Assembly (NCBI RefSeq): GCF_000340375.1
Contig: NZ_KB446646.1
Location: 81,723-145,722 of the forward strand
Length of the DNA: 64,000 nt
Reading direction: 5' to 3'
DNA from: Eggerthia catenaformis OT 569 = DSM 20559
Lineage (GTDB): Bacteria > Bacillota_I > Bacilli_A > Erysipelotrichales > Coprobacillaceae
Below are positions 37,359 to 46,551 of this stretch, piece by piece (position 1 is the stretch's first letter; every line of letters begins with the position of its first letter). The notes under the pieces were generated by a model, which worked only from the letters and a program-made list of their open reading frames with translations, was not told the DNA's origin and searched no databases. A program made the translations under genes and the position numbers.

Positions 37359-37739
37359 ATGGTTCGTTCACTCAATTCAAGGGTTGATTTAACAATTGAT
37401 GCAACATCCTATTTCGGATTGGCCAGCTATGGTAAGGTCATGATAGGAAATACAGCATTTGAATTTTATAATGATCGTAATGTATCGGATTATATTCAAA
37501 TACCTTGGGATGAGGTTGATTATATTGCCGCCTCTGTAATGATAGGTGGAAAATGGATCAGCAGGTTTTCTATCTTTACAAAGAGTAATGGAAATTTCTC
37601 TTTTTCAACGAAGGATAATAAAAAAACTTTAAGAGCTGTCAATCAATATATCCCTTCAGAAAAATTACGTAAATCACTGACATTTTTACAGGTTATTAAA
37701 AGAGGATTCTTCTCTCTTTTTAAGAAGAAGGATTCTTGA
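37359..37739 (+). CDS. manO: DUF956 (ManO-like) protein
   Basis: 126 residues, soluble. MVRSLNSRVDLTIDATSYFGLASYGKVMIG, the IPWDEVDYIAASVM block and a basic C-terminus are those of DUF956, which is almost always the last gene of mannose-PTS operons in Firmicutes and is proposed to regulate them; biochemical role not settled. RBS AGGGAG; ends in a strong terminator. Confidence 0.9.
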   Translation: MVRSLNSRVDLTIDATSYFGLASYGKVMIGNTAFEFYNDRNVSDYIQIPWDEVDYIAASVMIGGKWISRFSIFTKSNGNFSFSTKDNKKTLRAVNQYIPSEKLRKSLTFLQVIKRGFFSLFKKKDS

Positions 37740-37744
37740 TATTA

Positions 37745-37776
37745 AAAAAAGTATATCAGTTATGATATACTTTTTT
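37745..37776 (+). terminator. Terminator of the mannose PTS operon
   Basis: AAAAAAGTATATCA (37745-37758), loop GTTA, TGATATACTTTTTT (37763-37776). Confidence 0.9.
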
Positions 37777-37802
37777 GATTGTTTTTATTTTTGAAATAGT
37801 CC

Positions 37803-37831
37803 TTGAAATACAAAATTTTTCGTTATATACT
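37803..37831 (+). promoter_or_regulatory. Promoter of the carAB leader
   Basis: TTGAAA (37803-37808), 17-bp spacer, TATACT (37826-37831). Predicted start near 37838 gives a 150-base leader before carA. Confidence 0.75.
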
Positions 37832-37852
37832 ACTACAGAAGGAGTGAGAGGA

Positions 37853-37936
37853 ATGACTTTAGTATATAGAAAAAATAAGAAAGACAATCCTATATATCTT
37901 CAGGTGTTTTATTCTCATTTTTATATTTCTATTTAA
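37853..37936 (+). CDS. 27-residue leader peptide of carAB
   Basis: ATG 37853 with RBS AAGGAG encodes MTLVYRKNKKDNPIYLQVF and eight further residues ending FYISI; TAA at 37934-37936. The second half of the ORF is U-rich (27 bases before the stop include long T tracts), and the stop codon overlaps the 5' arm of the terminator that precedes carA. This is the layout of the E. coli pyrBI leader, where UTP-dependent pausing lets the ribosome catch up and prevent termination. The peptide itself is probably not functional. Confidence 0.55.
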   Translation: MTLVYRKNKKDNPIYLQVFYSHFYISI

Positions 37937-37970
37937 GACATATCATCGTATATTGATATGTCTTTTTTTT
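37935..37970 (+). terminator. Leader terminator (attenuator) of carAB
   Basis: AAGACATATCA (37935-37945), loop TCGTATAT, TGATATGTCTT (37954-37964) and a run of six further T. It lies between the promoter and carA with no other promoter visible after it, so carAB expression must pass it. Confidence 0.85.
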
Positions 37971-37990
37971 AAAAGAAAAGAGGTTAAATG

Positions 37991-39067
37991 ATGAAAGCAT
38001 ATTTGATTTTAGAAGATGGTCATGTATTTGAAGGAGAAAGCTTTGGATCAGATAAGGAAATTATCAGTGAATTTGTTTTTAATACATCTATGACAGGCTA
38101 TACAGAAGTATTAACTGATCCTTCTTATGCCGGTCAGAGTGTTGTGATGACATATCCATTAATAGGAAACTATGGTGTATCTTATAAGGATCAGGAATCT
38201 AATCATCCTTTTGTAGAAGGATTTGTGATTCATGAACTATCAAGAATAGGATCAAACTTTAGAATGCATATGAGTCTTAATGATTATATGATAGAAAATA
38301 ATATTCCCGGTATTCAAGGTGTAGATACCAGAGCTATTACTAAGATTATTAGAATGCATGGCTGTATGAATGGGATGATTACAACACATAAATATCAGGT
38401 TCATGAAGTTTTAGATAAAATCAAAGCTTTTAAAGTAACAGGAACTGTTGAAAGATGTACCTGTGATACCAGCTATAAGATAGGGAATGGAAATATAAGA
38501 GTGGCTTTATTAGATTTTGGAGCAAAAAGAAATATTGCTAAAGAACTTGCAAAAAGAGGATGTGAAGTTACCGTTTTACCGGCTTCTACTAAAGCAAAGA
38601 CTATTATTAATGATCATTATGATGGTATTATGCTTTCTAATGGCCCCGGAGATCCATCAGAGAATATAGAGATTATTGAAGAAATAAAGATATTATCACA
38701 AACAGATATTCCTATTTTTGCGATTTGTTTAGGACACCAGATGTTAGCATTAGCTCATGGGTTTGAAACAGAAAAGCTTAAATTTGGACATCATGGAGCT
38801 AATCATCCGGTTAAGGACTTAAATACAGGAAGAGTTTATATTTCTACTCAGAATCATAATTATGTGATTAAAGATCATACGATTGATAAGAATATCGCAA
38901 AACCATGGTTTATAAATGTAAATGATGGAACAATAGAAGGAATGGATTATCTTAACAAAAGAATTAAGAGTGTCCAGTTTCATCCTGAAGCAAGTGCCGG
39001 ACCGCATGATACAGCTTATTTATTTGATGAATTCATTAAAATGATAGGAGGAAATAAAAATGCCTAG
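37991..39067 (+). CDS. carA: Carbamoyl-phosphate synthase small subunit
   Basis: 358 residues. The N-terminal domain has MTGYTEVLTDPSYAGQSVVMTYPLIGNYG and GVDTRAITKIIR. The C-terminal class I glutaminase domain has MLSNGPGDP, FAICLGHQMLALA with the catalytic Cys, the GANHPV block and QFHPEASAGPHDT with catalytic His and Glu. It supplies ammonia from glutamine to CarB. ATG 37991 is preferred over the adjacent 37988 ATG because of its distance from AGAGG. Overlaps carB by 8 bases. Confidence 0.95.
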   Translation: MKAYLILEDGHVFEGESFGSDKEIISEFVFNTSMTGYTEVLTDPSYAGQSVVMTYPLIGNYGVSYKDQESNHPFVEGFVIHELSRIGSNFRMHMSLNDYMIENNIPGIQGVDTRAITKIIRMHGCMNGMITTHKYQVHEVLDKIKAFKVTGTVERCTCDTSYKIGNGNIRVALLDFGAKRNIAKELAKRGCEVTVLPASTKAKTIINDHYDGIMLSNGPGDPSENIEIIEEIKILSQTDIPIFAICLGHQMLALAHGFETEKLKFGHHGANHPVKDLNTGRVYISTQNHNYVIKDHTIDKNIAKPWFINVNDGTIEGMDYLNKRIKSVQFHPEASAGPHDTAYLFDEFIKMIGGNKNA

Positions 39068-42000
39068 AAGAGAAGATATTAAAAAAGTATTAGTCATTGG
39101 TTCTGGTCCTATTATTATTGGACAGGCAGCAGAATTTGATTATGCGGGAACACAGGCATGTCGTGCTTTAAAAGAAGAAGGAATAGAAGTTGTGTTAATT
39201 AATTCCAATCCGGCTACTATCATGACAGATAAAGATATTGCTGATCATGTTTATATTGAACCGCTCACAATACCAACTGTAAAACATTTGATTGAAGTAG
39301 AAAAACCGGATTCTATTTTACCTACATTGGGTGGACAGAATGCTTTAAATATTGCGATGGCATTGGCTGATGAAGGCTTCTTAGAAGCACATCATGTACA
39401 AACGATTGGAACTGATACAAATACAATTAAAGAAGCGGAAGATCGGGAATTATTTAAAGAATTAATGGAGAAAATCAAGGAACCGATAGCTCCAAGTACC
39501 ATCGTGAATGAAGTAGAAGATGCTTTAATATATGCTAAAGAAATAGGTTATCCGGTCGTTGTGAGACCGGCCTATACTTTAGGAGGAACAGGAGGAGGCA
39601 TTGCTTCTAATGAAAAAGAGCTTCATGATATTTGTTCCAATGGACTAAGGCTTTCAAGAGTTTCTCAATGCTTAATTGAAAAGAGTATTGCCGGATGGAA
39701 AGAGATAGAATATGAAGTTATGAGAGATGGTGAAGGGAATTGTATTACAGTATGTAATATGGAGAATGTAGATCCGGTAGGTGTTCATACCGGAGATAGT
39801 GTTGTTGTTGCACCATCACAGACATTGGGTGATCGAGAATATCAGATGTTAAGAAGCTCAGCATTGAATATTATTACTGCTTTAAATATAAAAGGGGGAT
39901 GTAATGTCCAGTTTGCATTAAATCCTTATAGTTTTGAATACTGTGTGATTGAAGTCAATCCCAGAGTATCACGTTCTTCCGCTTTAGCTTCTAAGGCAAC
40001 AGGATATCCTATTGCTAAACTGGCTGCTAAAATAGCTTTAGGTTATACATTGGATGAAATAGTTAATGCTGTTACAGGAAAAACTTATGCTTCATTTGAA
40101 CCGGCATTAGATTATATTGTATGTAAGATACCAAAATGGCCATTTGATAAATTCTATGATGCTTCAAGAACATTGGGAACACAAATGAAAGCAACCGGAG
40201 AAGTAATGTCTATCTGTGATAACTTTGAAGGAGCTTTAATGAAAGCATTACGTTCATTAGAACAGAATGTTTATTATTTAAATCTAGAATCATTAAAGGA
40301 TAAGGATACTCTTTATCTAAGAAAGAAATTAAAAGATATAGATGATCAAAGGTTATTTGTGATAGCTGAATCATTAAGAAAAGGTATATCTATTCAAGAG
40401 ATTCATGAAATTACAAAGATAGATATATGGTTTATAGATAAGATAAGATATCTTGTTCAGATAGAAGAAAGGTTAAGATCCCAACCTCTTACAATAGAAT
40501 TATTAAAAGAAGCAAAGAAAAGAGAATTTCCTGATTCAGTAATCTCAGAGCTATCAGGAATGAAATCAGATAGAATTAGACAATTAAGATTAGAAAATAA
40601 GATTACAGCAGCTTTTAAGACTGTTGATACATGTGCTGCTGAATTTGATGCAGATACACCTTATTTCTATTCAATCTTTGGCGGTGAACATGAAATACAG
40701 CCATCTCATAATCGTAAAAAGGTCATGGTCTTAGGATCAGGACCAATTAGAATAGGGCAAGGTATTGAATTTGATTTCTGTTCAGTTCATTGTGTCTGGG
40801 CATTAAAAGAGATTGGATATGAAACAATTATTGTGAATAATAATCCTGAAACTGTATCAACAGATTTTGATATTGCAGATAGATTATATTTTGAACCGCT
40901 GACAGATGAAGATGTCAGAGAAATTGTAGATTTAGAACAGCCTGATGGTGCTATTGTTCAGTTTGGCGGACAGACTGCTATTAAGCTGACACAGGCATTA
41001 ATGGAAATGGGAGTTAAGATTCTGGGAACATCTGCTGATGATGTAGATGCCGCTGAAGATAGAGAAAGATTTGATGAAATATTAGAAAAATGCGGTATTG
41101 ACAGACCGCAGGGACAAACAGTCTTTACTGTTGAAGAAGCTTTAGAAGCAGCGAATGAACTGGGCTATCCGGTTTTGGTCAGACCATCTTATGTATTAGG
41201 TGGAGCAGGTATGGAAATAGCCTTAAATGATGGAGATGTAAAGAAATTTATCGGTCATATTAATGAACAGTTTCAGGAACATCCAATTTTAATAGATAAG
41301 TATCTATCGGGTAAAGAATGTGAAGTAGATGCAATATGTGATGAATATGGTGTTTTAATCCCCGGTATTATGGAACATGTAGAAAGAGCCGGTGTTCACT
41401 CGGGAGATTCTATCTCCGTTTATCCTCCACAAAAGATTAAACAAGAAATGAAAGATATAATTGTTGAATATACAAAAAGATTAGCTGATGCATTACATGT
41501 TAGAGGACTTATTAATATTCAGTTTATTGTCTATGAAGATCAGGTATATGTTATTGAGGTTAATCCAAGATCATCACGTACAATTCCTTATATTTCTAAA
41601 GTAACCGGTATTCCTCTTGTTAAAGTGGCAACTAAGGTCATTATGGGACAGTCTATTAAAGATCAGGGATATGATTATGGGATTGTTCCGGAAAAAGAAA
41701 CAATCGCAATTAAAATGCCGGTATTCTCGTTTGAAAAGATTACCGGAGCTGAAATAAGTTTAGGACCGGAAATGAAATCAACAGGAGAAGTATTAGGAAT
41801 CTCTAAAGACTTTGATGAAGCAATGTATAAAGCATTTATTGGAACAGGTATTGATCTTCCTAAGAAAAAAAATATTATCTGTACAATCAAAGAGTCTTCA
41901 AAAAATGAATTTCTTCCAATCGCAAAACAATATCATGACTTTGGTTATGATCTCTATGGTACCAAAGGAACCTATCAGTTTCTTATTGATCATGGAGTAC

Positions 42001-42254
42001 CATGCCAGCTGGTTAATAGAATTAATGAAAAGCATAATACATTATTTGATCTAATGTTAACAGATACAGTAGATCTGGTAATTGATATTCCTACAAGAAA
42101 TAACAATCTGAAGGATGGCTTTATGATTAGAAGATTTGCAGTAGAAGCAGGAATTCCTATCTATACATCATTAGATACGGCTCAGGCATTAATTAATTCT
42201 CTGGAATTAAGAAGAAAAGGAAAAACATCCTTAATTGATATTGCTCGGCTATAG
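39060..42254 (+). CDS. carB: Carbamoyl-phosphate synthase large subunit
   Basis: 1064 residues, full length. Two homologous ATP-grasp halves: the first with VLVIGSGPIIIGQAAEFDYAGTQAC and RPAYTLGGTGGGIA, the second with VMVLGSGPIRIGQGIEFDFCSVHCV and RPSYVLGGAGMEIA, plus the oligomerisation region between and a C-terminal MGS-like allosteric domain (about 930-1064). It makes carbamoyl phosphate from bicarbonate, ATP and ammonia for pyrimidine and arginine synthesis. No other pyr genes adjoin it here. RBS ATAGGAGG lies within carA. Confidence 0.97.
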   Translation: MPRREDIKKVLVIGSGPIIIGQAAEFDYAGTQACRALKEEGIEVVLINSNPATIMTDKDIADHVYIEPLTIPTVKHLIEVEKPDSILPTLGGQNALNIAMALADEGFLEAHHVQTIGTDTNTIKEAEDRELFKELMEKIKEPIAPSTIVNEVEDALIYAKEIGYPVVVRPAYTLGGTGGGIASNEKELHDICSNGLRLSRVSQCLIEKSIAGWKEIEYEVMRDGEGNCITVCNMENVDPVGVHTGDSVVVAPSQTLGDREYQMLRSSALNIITALNIKGGCNVQFALNPYSFEYCVIEVNPRVSRSSALASKATGYPIAKLAAKIALGYTLDEIVNAVTGKTYASFEPALDYIVCKIPKWPFDKFYDASRTLGTQMKATGEVMSICDNFEGALMKALRSLEQNVYYLNLESLKDKDTLYLRKKLKDIDDQRLFVIAESLRKGISIQEIHEITKIDIWFIDKIRYLVQIEERLRSQPLTIELLKEAKKREFPDSVISELSGMKSDRIRQLRLENKITAAFKTVDTCAAEFDADTPYFYSIFGGEHEIQPSHNRKKVMVLGSGPIRIGQGIEFDFCSVHCVWALKEIGYETIIVNNNPETVSTDFDIADRLYFEPLTDEDVREIVDLEQPDGAIVQFGGQTAIKLTQALMEMGVKILGTSADDVDAAEDRERFDEILEKCGIDRPQGQTVFTVEEALEAANELGYPVLVRPSYVLGGAGMEIALNDGDVKKFIGHINEQFQEHPILIDKYLSGKECEVDAICDEYGVLIPGIMEHVERAGVHSGDSISVYPPQKIKQEMKDIIVEYTKRLADALHVRGLINIQFIVYEDQVYVIEVNPRSSRTIPYISKVTGIPLVKVATKVIMGQSIKDQGYDYGIVPEKETIAIKMPVFSFEKITGAEISLGPEMKSTGEVLGISKDFDEAMYKAFIGTGIDLPKKKNIICTIKESSKNEFLPIAKQYHDFGYDLYGTKGTYQFLIDHGVPCQLVNRINEKHNTLFDLMLTDTVDLVIDIPTRNNNLKDGFMIRRFAVEAGIPIYTSLDTAQALINSLELRRKGKTSLIDIARL

Positions 42255-42282
42255 TAAGCATAAAGACAGATTGATATTGATA

Positions 42283-42370
42283 TGATACTTCCAAAGTAGA
42301 CAGTCTAATTAACTAAAATTAGATTATCTACTTGGAGGTATTTTTTATGGGAAGAAAAGCGAAGTATAGT
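42283..42370 (+). mobile_element. 5' end fragment of an IS3-family (IS150-like) element
   Basis: The end-like sequence TGATACTTCCAAAGTAGACA is followed by a hairpin (42294-42333; 17-bp arms, 15 paired) that hides the RBS TTGGAGG, then ATG 42347 and eight codons MGRKAKYS, the usual start of IS3-type OrfA proteins. After that the similarity stops and the frame runs into unrelated sequence. The rest of the element and the right end are missing, so this is a dead remnant between carB and lemA. Confidence 0.6.
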
Positions 42371-42452
42371 ATTCTTTGGCTAATCTATAAAAATAATTGT
42401 ATATTCATAATAAAACTTGATATAATAATGGTGTATCAAGGAGGTAAGAACT

Positions 42453-43001
42453 ATGGTATGGATTATTATAGTAGCAGTAATTGCTTTAATATTATTATGG
42501 GCAGTATCTACTTATAATGGATTAGTTAAATTAAGAAATAAAGCAAAAGCGGCATGGGCACAGATTGATGTTCAGCTGACAAGAAGAGCTGATTTGATTC
42601 CAAATGTTGTTGAAACGGTAAAAGGTTATGCTAAGCATGAGGAAGAAACTTTAGAAAAGGTTATTCAGGCAAGAAATAAGTATGTAACATCTTCTACTAT
42701 TGACCAGCAGATGGCTTCAGCAGGAGAATTGACACAGGCACTTTCAAGACTGATGGTTTTAGCGGAGTCATATCCTGAGTTAAAAGCCAATCAGAATTTT
42801 ATGCGGTTACAGTCTGAACTTTCAGAAACAGAAAATAAGATTGCTTATGCAAGACAGTTTTATAATGACGATGTAGCTAAATATAAGAATATGATTGAAA
42901 TGTTCCCGTCTAGTCTGATTGCTTCTTTGTTTAATTTTAATGCTTTACCATTTTTTGAAGCAGAACAGGAAAGCAAGCAGGCACCAAAGGTCAGCTTCTA
43001 A
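42453..43001 (+). CDS. lemA: LemA family protein
   Basis: 182 residues. One N-terminal membrane anchor (about 3-20), then a four-helix bundle with the LemA signature YNGLVKLRNKAKAAWAQIDVQLTRRADLIPNVVETVKGYAKHE, the QALSRLMVLAESYPELKANQNF block, ENKIAYARQFYNDDVAKYKN and FPSSLIA. Function in bacteria is not settled; it is regularly encoded with DUF2207 or TPM-type membrane proteins, as here. RBS CAAGGAGG. Last base of its stop overlaps the next ATG. Confidence 0.95.
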   Translation: MVWIIIVAVIALILLWAVSTYNGLVKLRNKAKAAWAQIDVQLTRRADLIPNVVETVKGYAKHEEETLEKVIQARNKYVTSSTIDQQMASAGELTQALSRLMVLAESYPELKANQNFMRLQSELSETENKIAYARQFYNDDVAKYKNMIEMFPSSLIASLFNFNALPFFEAEQESKQAPKVSF

Positions 43002-44719
43002 TGAAGAAATTATTGAGTATAGCTACAGTCATTCTTGTAGCTATCTTTTGTATCACACCAATCAGTGCTGCTGACACTCATATCTCTTCTATTACAATAG
43101 ATTGTACGATCAATGATGATGGCAGTGCTGTTTTTACAGAAGTATGGGATATGCATGTTTATAGGGGAACAGAAGTTTATAAAACATTTAAGAATATGTA
43201 TCAGAAAAAACTGACACTTTTATCAGTTTCTGAATCAGGGCATCAGTATACTAATATTGGAAACTGGAATACGAATGCTAATAAAGCTGATAAGGCTAAT
43301 AAAAGCGGTATTCATACAATTAGCGGAGGCTATGAATTATGTTTTGGAATAGGGGAATATGGACATAAAGTCTATACGATGAAATATTCTATTTCAAACT
43401 TTATTAATCAATATAAAGATTATCAAGGTATTAATTATGCTTTTATGGGTAATATGTCTTTAAATGTTGGTAAGGTCACAGTTGATATTCATGCTTCTAC
43501 TTCTATTAATAATAAGAACTCTAAAATATGGGGTTATGGTTATGAGGGAAGATGTGATTATTTAGATAACGGTCATATTCATATGACTACCACTGGAAAA
43601 ATAAGCAAAGTACAATTATTAGCTCGTTTAGATGAGGGACATTATACTCAGACTGATAAAACATATAAGTATAAAGAATTCGAAAAAGTATCTGATGAGG
43701 CAAAAAAAGGATCATCTTATGATAAAAAAGATAATGATTCATTTTTAAATTATATCTATCTTGCTCTTATTCTGCCGATTATTGCTTTGCTGATTTCAAT
43801 TATCAGTAAATTCGGTTTCTTTTCTTCAATAAAAGTAAAAGAAGTATTTACTGATGGAAGTACTTTTGATAAAGAAAGTGTTCATCCTTTTAGAGATCTT
43901 CCTACTAAAGATTTATTTTATTTCTATTATTTAGCGGATATGGCAGGATTAATCAATGATAGTAATAAATCAGGTATTTTATCGGCCTATCTGTTAAAGT
44001 GGATTAGAAATGGTTATGTTCACTTTGAAAAGGGTGAAAAAGAAGGTTTTATCTTTAAGCATGATACTTATACTATTGACTTTACAAAAAATTTTCCTAC
44101 TGATGATAACCTTGAAAATACACTTAAAAATTATTTTATTCAGGCATCAGGATCAAATCATATTTTAGAAACTAAGGAATTTGAAAAATGGGCTAAAAAC
44201 AATTATACAAAAGTTCGTAGCTTTTTTAGCAGAATTATATCTGAAACAAAAGAGAAGTTAAGAACAAATCATCTTTTAAAGGTAACACGATCAAAAGAGA
44301 AAAAAGGAATACGTAAAATAAATTATACAAACTATGTTTATGATATGTATGTAAAAGAAGATTTAGAGCATGTTTACGGATTATATTTATTCTTAATAGA
44401 TGAGAATAATATGAAAGAAAAAGAAGCTATTGAAGTTCATCTATGGGATGAATATCTGATGTTTGCTAGTATATTAGGTATTGCCGATAGAGTACAAGAT
44501 CAGCTGAAAATTGTTTGTCCTGAATATGAACAGATGAATTATGATTATTATCAGTCATCAATTATTTCCAGAGCATTCATTTATAATGCAGTTATGTCCA
44601 GTGATCGTGCTTATCGTACTGCCAATAGTGGATCTGCTTCATCAGGCGGCGGAGGATTTTCTTCGTTTGGCGGTGGAGGTGGAGGCTTCTCCGGTGGCGG
44701 CGGAGGCGGCGTACGCTAA
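43001..44719 (+). CDS. DUF2207 family membrane protein
   Basis: 572 residues. Signal peptide (1-23, cleaved near ISA-AD), an extracellular beta-rich domain (about 25-220), a membrane span (about 248-268), a cytoplasmic part, and a C-terminal Gly-rich tail (SSGGGGFSSFGGGGGGFSGG and onward). This layout and tail are diagnostic of DUF2207 proteins. Partnership with LemA is conserved in many bacteria; a role in envelope maintenance is assumed but not shown. Starts inside the lemA stop codon (TAATG). Usual second transmembrane pair is missing or poorly hydrophobic. Confidence 0.88.
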   Translation: MKKLLSIATVILVAIFCITPISAADTHISSITIDCTINDDGSAVFTEVWDMHVYRGTEVYKTFKNMYQKKLTLLSVSESGHQYTNIGNWNTNANKADKANKSGIHTISGGYELCFGIGEYGHKVYTMKYSISNFINQYKDYQGINYAFMGNMSLNVGKVTVDIHASTSINNKNSKIWGYGYEGRCDYLDNGHIHMTTTGKISKVQLLARLDEGHYTQTDKTYKYKEFEKVSDEAKKGSSYDKKDNDSFLNYIYLALILPIIALLISIISKFGFFSSIKVKEVFTDGSTFDKESVHPFRDLPTKDLFYFYYLADMAGLINDSNKSGILSAYLLKWIRNGYVHFEKGEKEGFIFKHDTYTIDFTKNFPTDDNLENTLKNYFIQASGSNHILETKEFEKWAKNNYTKVRSFFSRIISETKEKLRTNHLLKVTRSKEKKGIRKINYTNYVYDMYVKEDLEHVYGLYLFLIDENNMKEKEAIEVHLWDEYLMFASILGIADRVQDQLKIVCPEYEQMNYDYYQSSIISRAFIYNAVMSSDRAYRTANSGSASSGGGGFSSFGGGGGGFSGGGGGGVR

Positions 44720-44725
44720 AGCATT

Positions 44726-44760
44726 AAAGACAGAATCAATTAATGATTCTGTCTTTTTTT
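44726..44760 (+). terminator. Terminator of lemA-DUF2207
   Basis: AAAGACAGAATCA (44726-44738), loop ATTAA, TGATTCTGTCTTT (44744-44756), T run. Confidence 0.92.
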
Positions 44761-44832
44761 AATATAAATCTAATTTTACAAATATTGTAATTAATATTGT
44801 ATCATAATAAAATTAAGTTAGTTAAATCTAAT

Positions 44833-44859
44833 TAGGAGCTGATTCCCTTGAGCTTATGA
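44833..44859 (+). promoter_or_regulatory. Third leader-like site (RBS plus short frame)
   Basis: TAGGAGCTGATTCCCTTGAG closely resembles the leader start at 32400 (AAGGAGTTGTGATTCCCTTG). A CTG-started frame here would encode only LIPLSL. It lies about 100 bases before a small membrane-protein gene, like the two leaders before the lipoprotein loci; it may be a degenerate copy. Confidence 0.3.
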
Positions 44860-44939
44860 GTTGTATAAATAATATTGCTAAGTATAATCGGTTGTAGATA
44901 AATAAAAACCGATAGAAAGGAAGGTATCACAATATATTT

Positions 44940-45149
44940 ATGAATAAGAAATTACGGGTACTTTTAGATGCATTAGTTGTCTTATTTAGTCAGATATTCT
45001 TTATGTGTGTTATTCCGATAGGGAATAATAAACCTCTCAGTCTATTATCATTTTTTACTAATAAAAATATTATTCTGTTTTGGGTTGTCTATGTAATAGT
45101 GACTGTTCTGATCCATATTATTATTAAGAAATTTAAACATAATGATTAG
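44940..45149 (+). CDS. Small two-TM membrane protein
   Basis: 69 residues with two hydrophobic spans (about 8-27 and 43-62) and a basic tail ending KKFKHND. The best RBS (AAAGGAAGG) lies about 15 bases before ATG 44940, rather far; an in-frame ATA at 44934 would be better placed, so the start is uncertain. Preceded by a leader-like site similar to those of the lipoprotein loci. Function unknown; its end overlaps the end of the convergent regulator gene. Confidence 0.5.
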   Translation: MNKKLRVLLDALVVLFSQIFFMCVIPIGNNKPLSLLSFFTNKNIILFWVVYVIVTVLIHIIIKKFKHND

Positions 45150-46519
45150 CTGTTATTCATACATATTTGATAAAGTTTTTCTAGACATGAAGGAATAATT
45201 TCTTCTTTTAAGGAAGAATAATTAATAATAAAAACATGTTGAGTCTTTGCTCCATAATGACTCAGACTTTGAATATTGATATTGAAATGGTGTGCTCTTT
45301 TTATGAGAGTATGATCATCTATTTCAATATCCAGTTCGAGAAGAAAATGCAGACCGGCGTTTTCTTCTTTTATATGAGCAATCTTAGATAAAGGACTCTG
45401 TGCTATACATTTAAAAAGAAAATCTCTTTTATGTCTATAGATATTACGCATTCTATTAATATGCTTTTCAAAATATCCTTCTTTTATAAATAAAGCTAAA
45501 GTATATTGATCGAAATGAGAAACAGGGCAAGTATAAAAAGAGAGTTTATGAAAAAATGATGAAGCAAGAGAAGGAGGAAGAATCATATAAGATATACGAA
45601 TAGTACTTGTGAGTGATTTAGTAAAAGTATTCATATAGATTGTTTTTTCGTTATTATCTAAACTAAATAGAGAGGCTAATGGTTTCCCGTTCATTCTAAA
45701 TTCACTATCGTAATCATCTTCAATAATATAATGATTCTTTTGTCCTGCCCATTTAATTAACTCATAACGCCTTTTAATAGGCATAGTAATACCGGTAGGG
45801 AAATGATGGGAAGGTGTTACATGAAGAATAGTAGTCCGGTGAATCTGTTTTAAGTCTAAGCCATTTTTATCTAAAGAAATTTGTTCATAATGAATATGAT
45901 GTGATTCATATAATGACTGAATCTTTGTATATCCCGGTGCTTCAAGTCCATAAATATGATCATATCCAAATAATTGTATAAGCAGACTATAGAGATATTC
46001 AGTTCCTGATCCAATAATAATTTGATCACTTGAAACATGAATATCTCTATAGTCTCTTAAATGATCTCTGATAGCTTCTCTTAATATTTGACTGCCTTGA
46101 ATATTGCCTGGAATCATTAATTGATCTTTATAATTATTAAGAACTTTTCTAGTTATTTTAGCCCATGATGAAAAAGGAAAATTATCGGAATTAGTACGAT
46201 TAGAAGAAAGGTCATATAAATAGGTATTATCATTTTTGTCTAAGTGAAATAAAGGAATAGGGTGATTATGTTTGTCAGGAAGATCTAATTCGCTGATAAA
46301 GTATCCTATTCTGTTTTTAGAGTATATAAAACCTTCACTTAATAATTGCATATAAGCATTTTCAACAGTAATAGTACTGATATTTAATTGCTTTGCGAGT
46401 GATCTTTTAGAAGGCAGCTGAGTGTGAGGCTTTAATAGTGAATTAAGAATATCTTCTTTGATAAAATGATAAAGTTGATTAGTAAGTGTATCTTGATTGT
46501 TAAAAGTATAAGTAAGCAT
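45146..46519 (-). CDS. pdxR: MocR/PdxR-type transcription regulator
   Basis: 457 residues. N-terminal GntR winged helix (about 1-75: LPSKRSLAKQLNISTITVENAYMQLLSEGFIYS) fused to a class I aminotransferase-like domain (about 105-455) with GSGTEYLYSLLIQLFG, HVTPSHHFPTGITMP, EDDYDSEFR and MNTFTKSLTSTIRISYMILP, which contains the PLP-binding Lys. This fusion is the MocR family; divergent location to pyridoxal kinase identifies the PdxR branch, which senses PLP and controls B6 genes. The symbol is based on that context. Confidence 0.85.
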   Translation of the reverse strand: MLTYTFNNQDTLTNQLYHFIKEDILNSLLKPHTQLPSKRSLAKQLNISTITVENAYMQLLSEGFIYSKNRIGYFISELDLPDKHNHPIPLFHLDKNDNTYLYDLSSNRTNSDNFPFSSWAKITRKVLNNYKDQLMIPGNIQGSQILREAIRDHLRDYRDIHVSSDQIIIGSGTEYLYSLLIQLFGYDHIYGLEAPGYTKIQSLYESHHIHYEQISLDKNGLDLKQIHRTTILHVTPSHHFPTGITMPIKRRYELIKWAGQKNHYIIEDDYDSEFRMNGKPLASLFSLDNNEKTIYMNTFTKSLTSTIRISYMILPPSLASSFFHKLSFYTCPVSHFDQYTLALFIKEGYFEKHINRMRNIYRHKRDFLFKCIAQSPLSKIAHIKEENAGLHFLLELDIEIDDHTLIKRAHHFNINIQSLSHYGAKTQHVFIINYSSLKEEIIPSCLEKLYQICMNNS

Positions 46520-46551
46520 AAAGTCTCCTGGTTATATAAAAATATTTAAAA

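Noticed and set aside
37853..37936. The string NPIYLQV in the carAB leader peptide as a GntR-regulator remnant
   Set aside because: Only seven residues resemble the GntR N-terminus, and the ORF-terminator layout is better explained as an attenuator leader.
42332..42517. 61-codon frame starting before lemA
   Set aside because: Its first codons are the IS3 OrfA remnant and the rest overlaps the real lemA start in another frame; no independent evidence.
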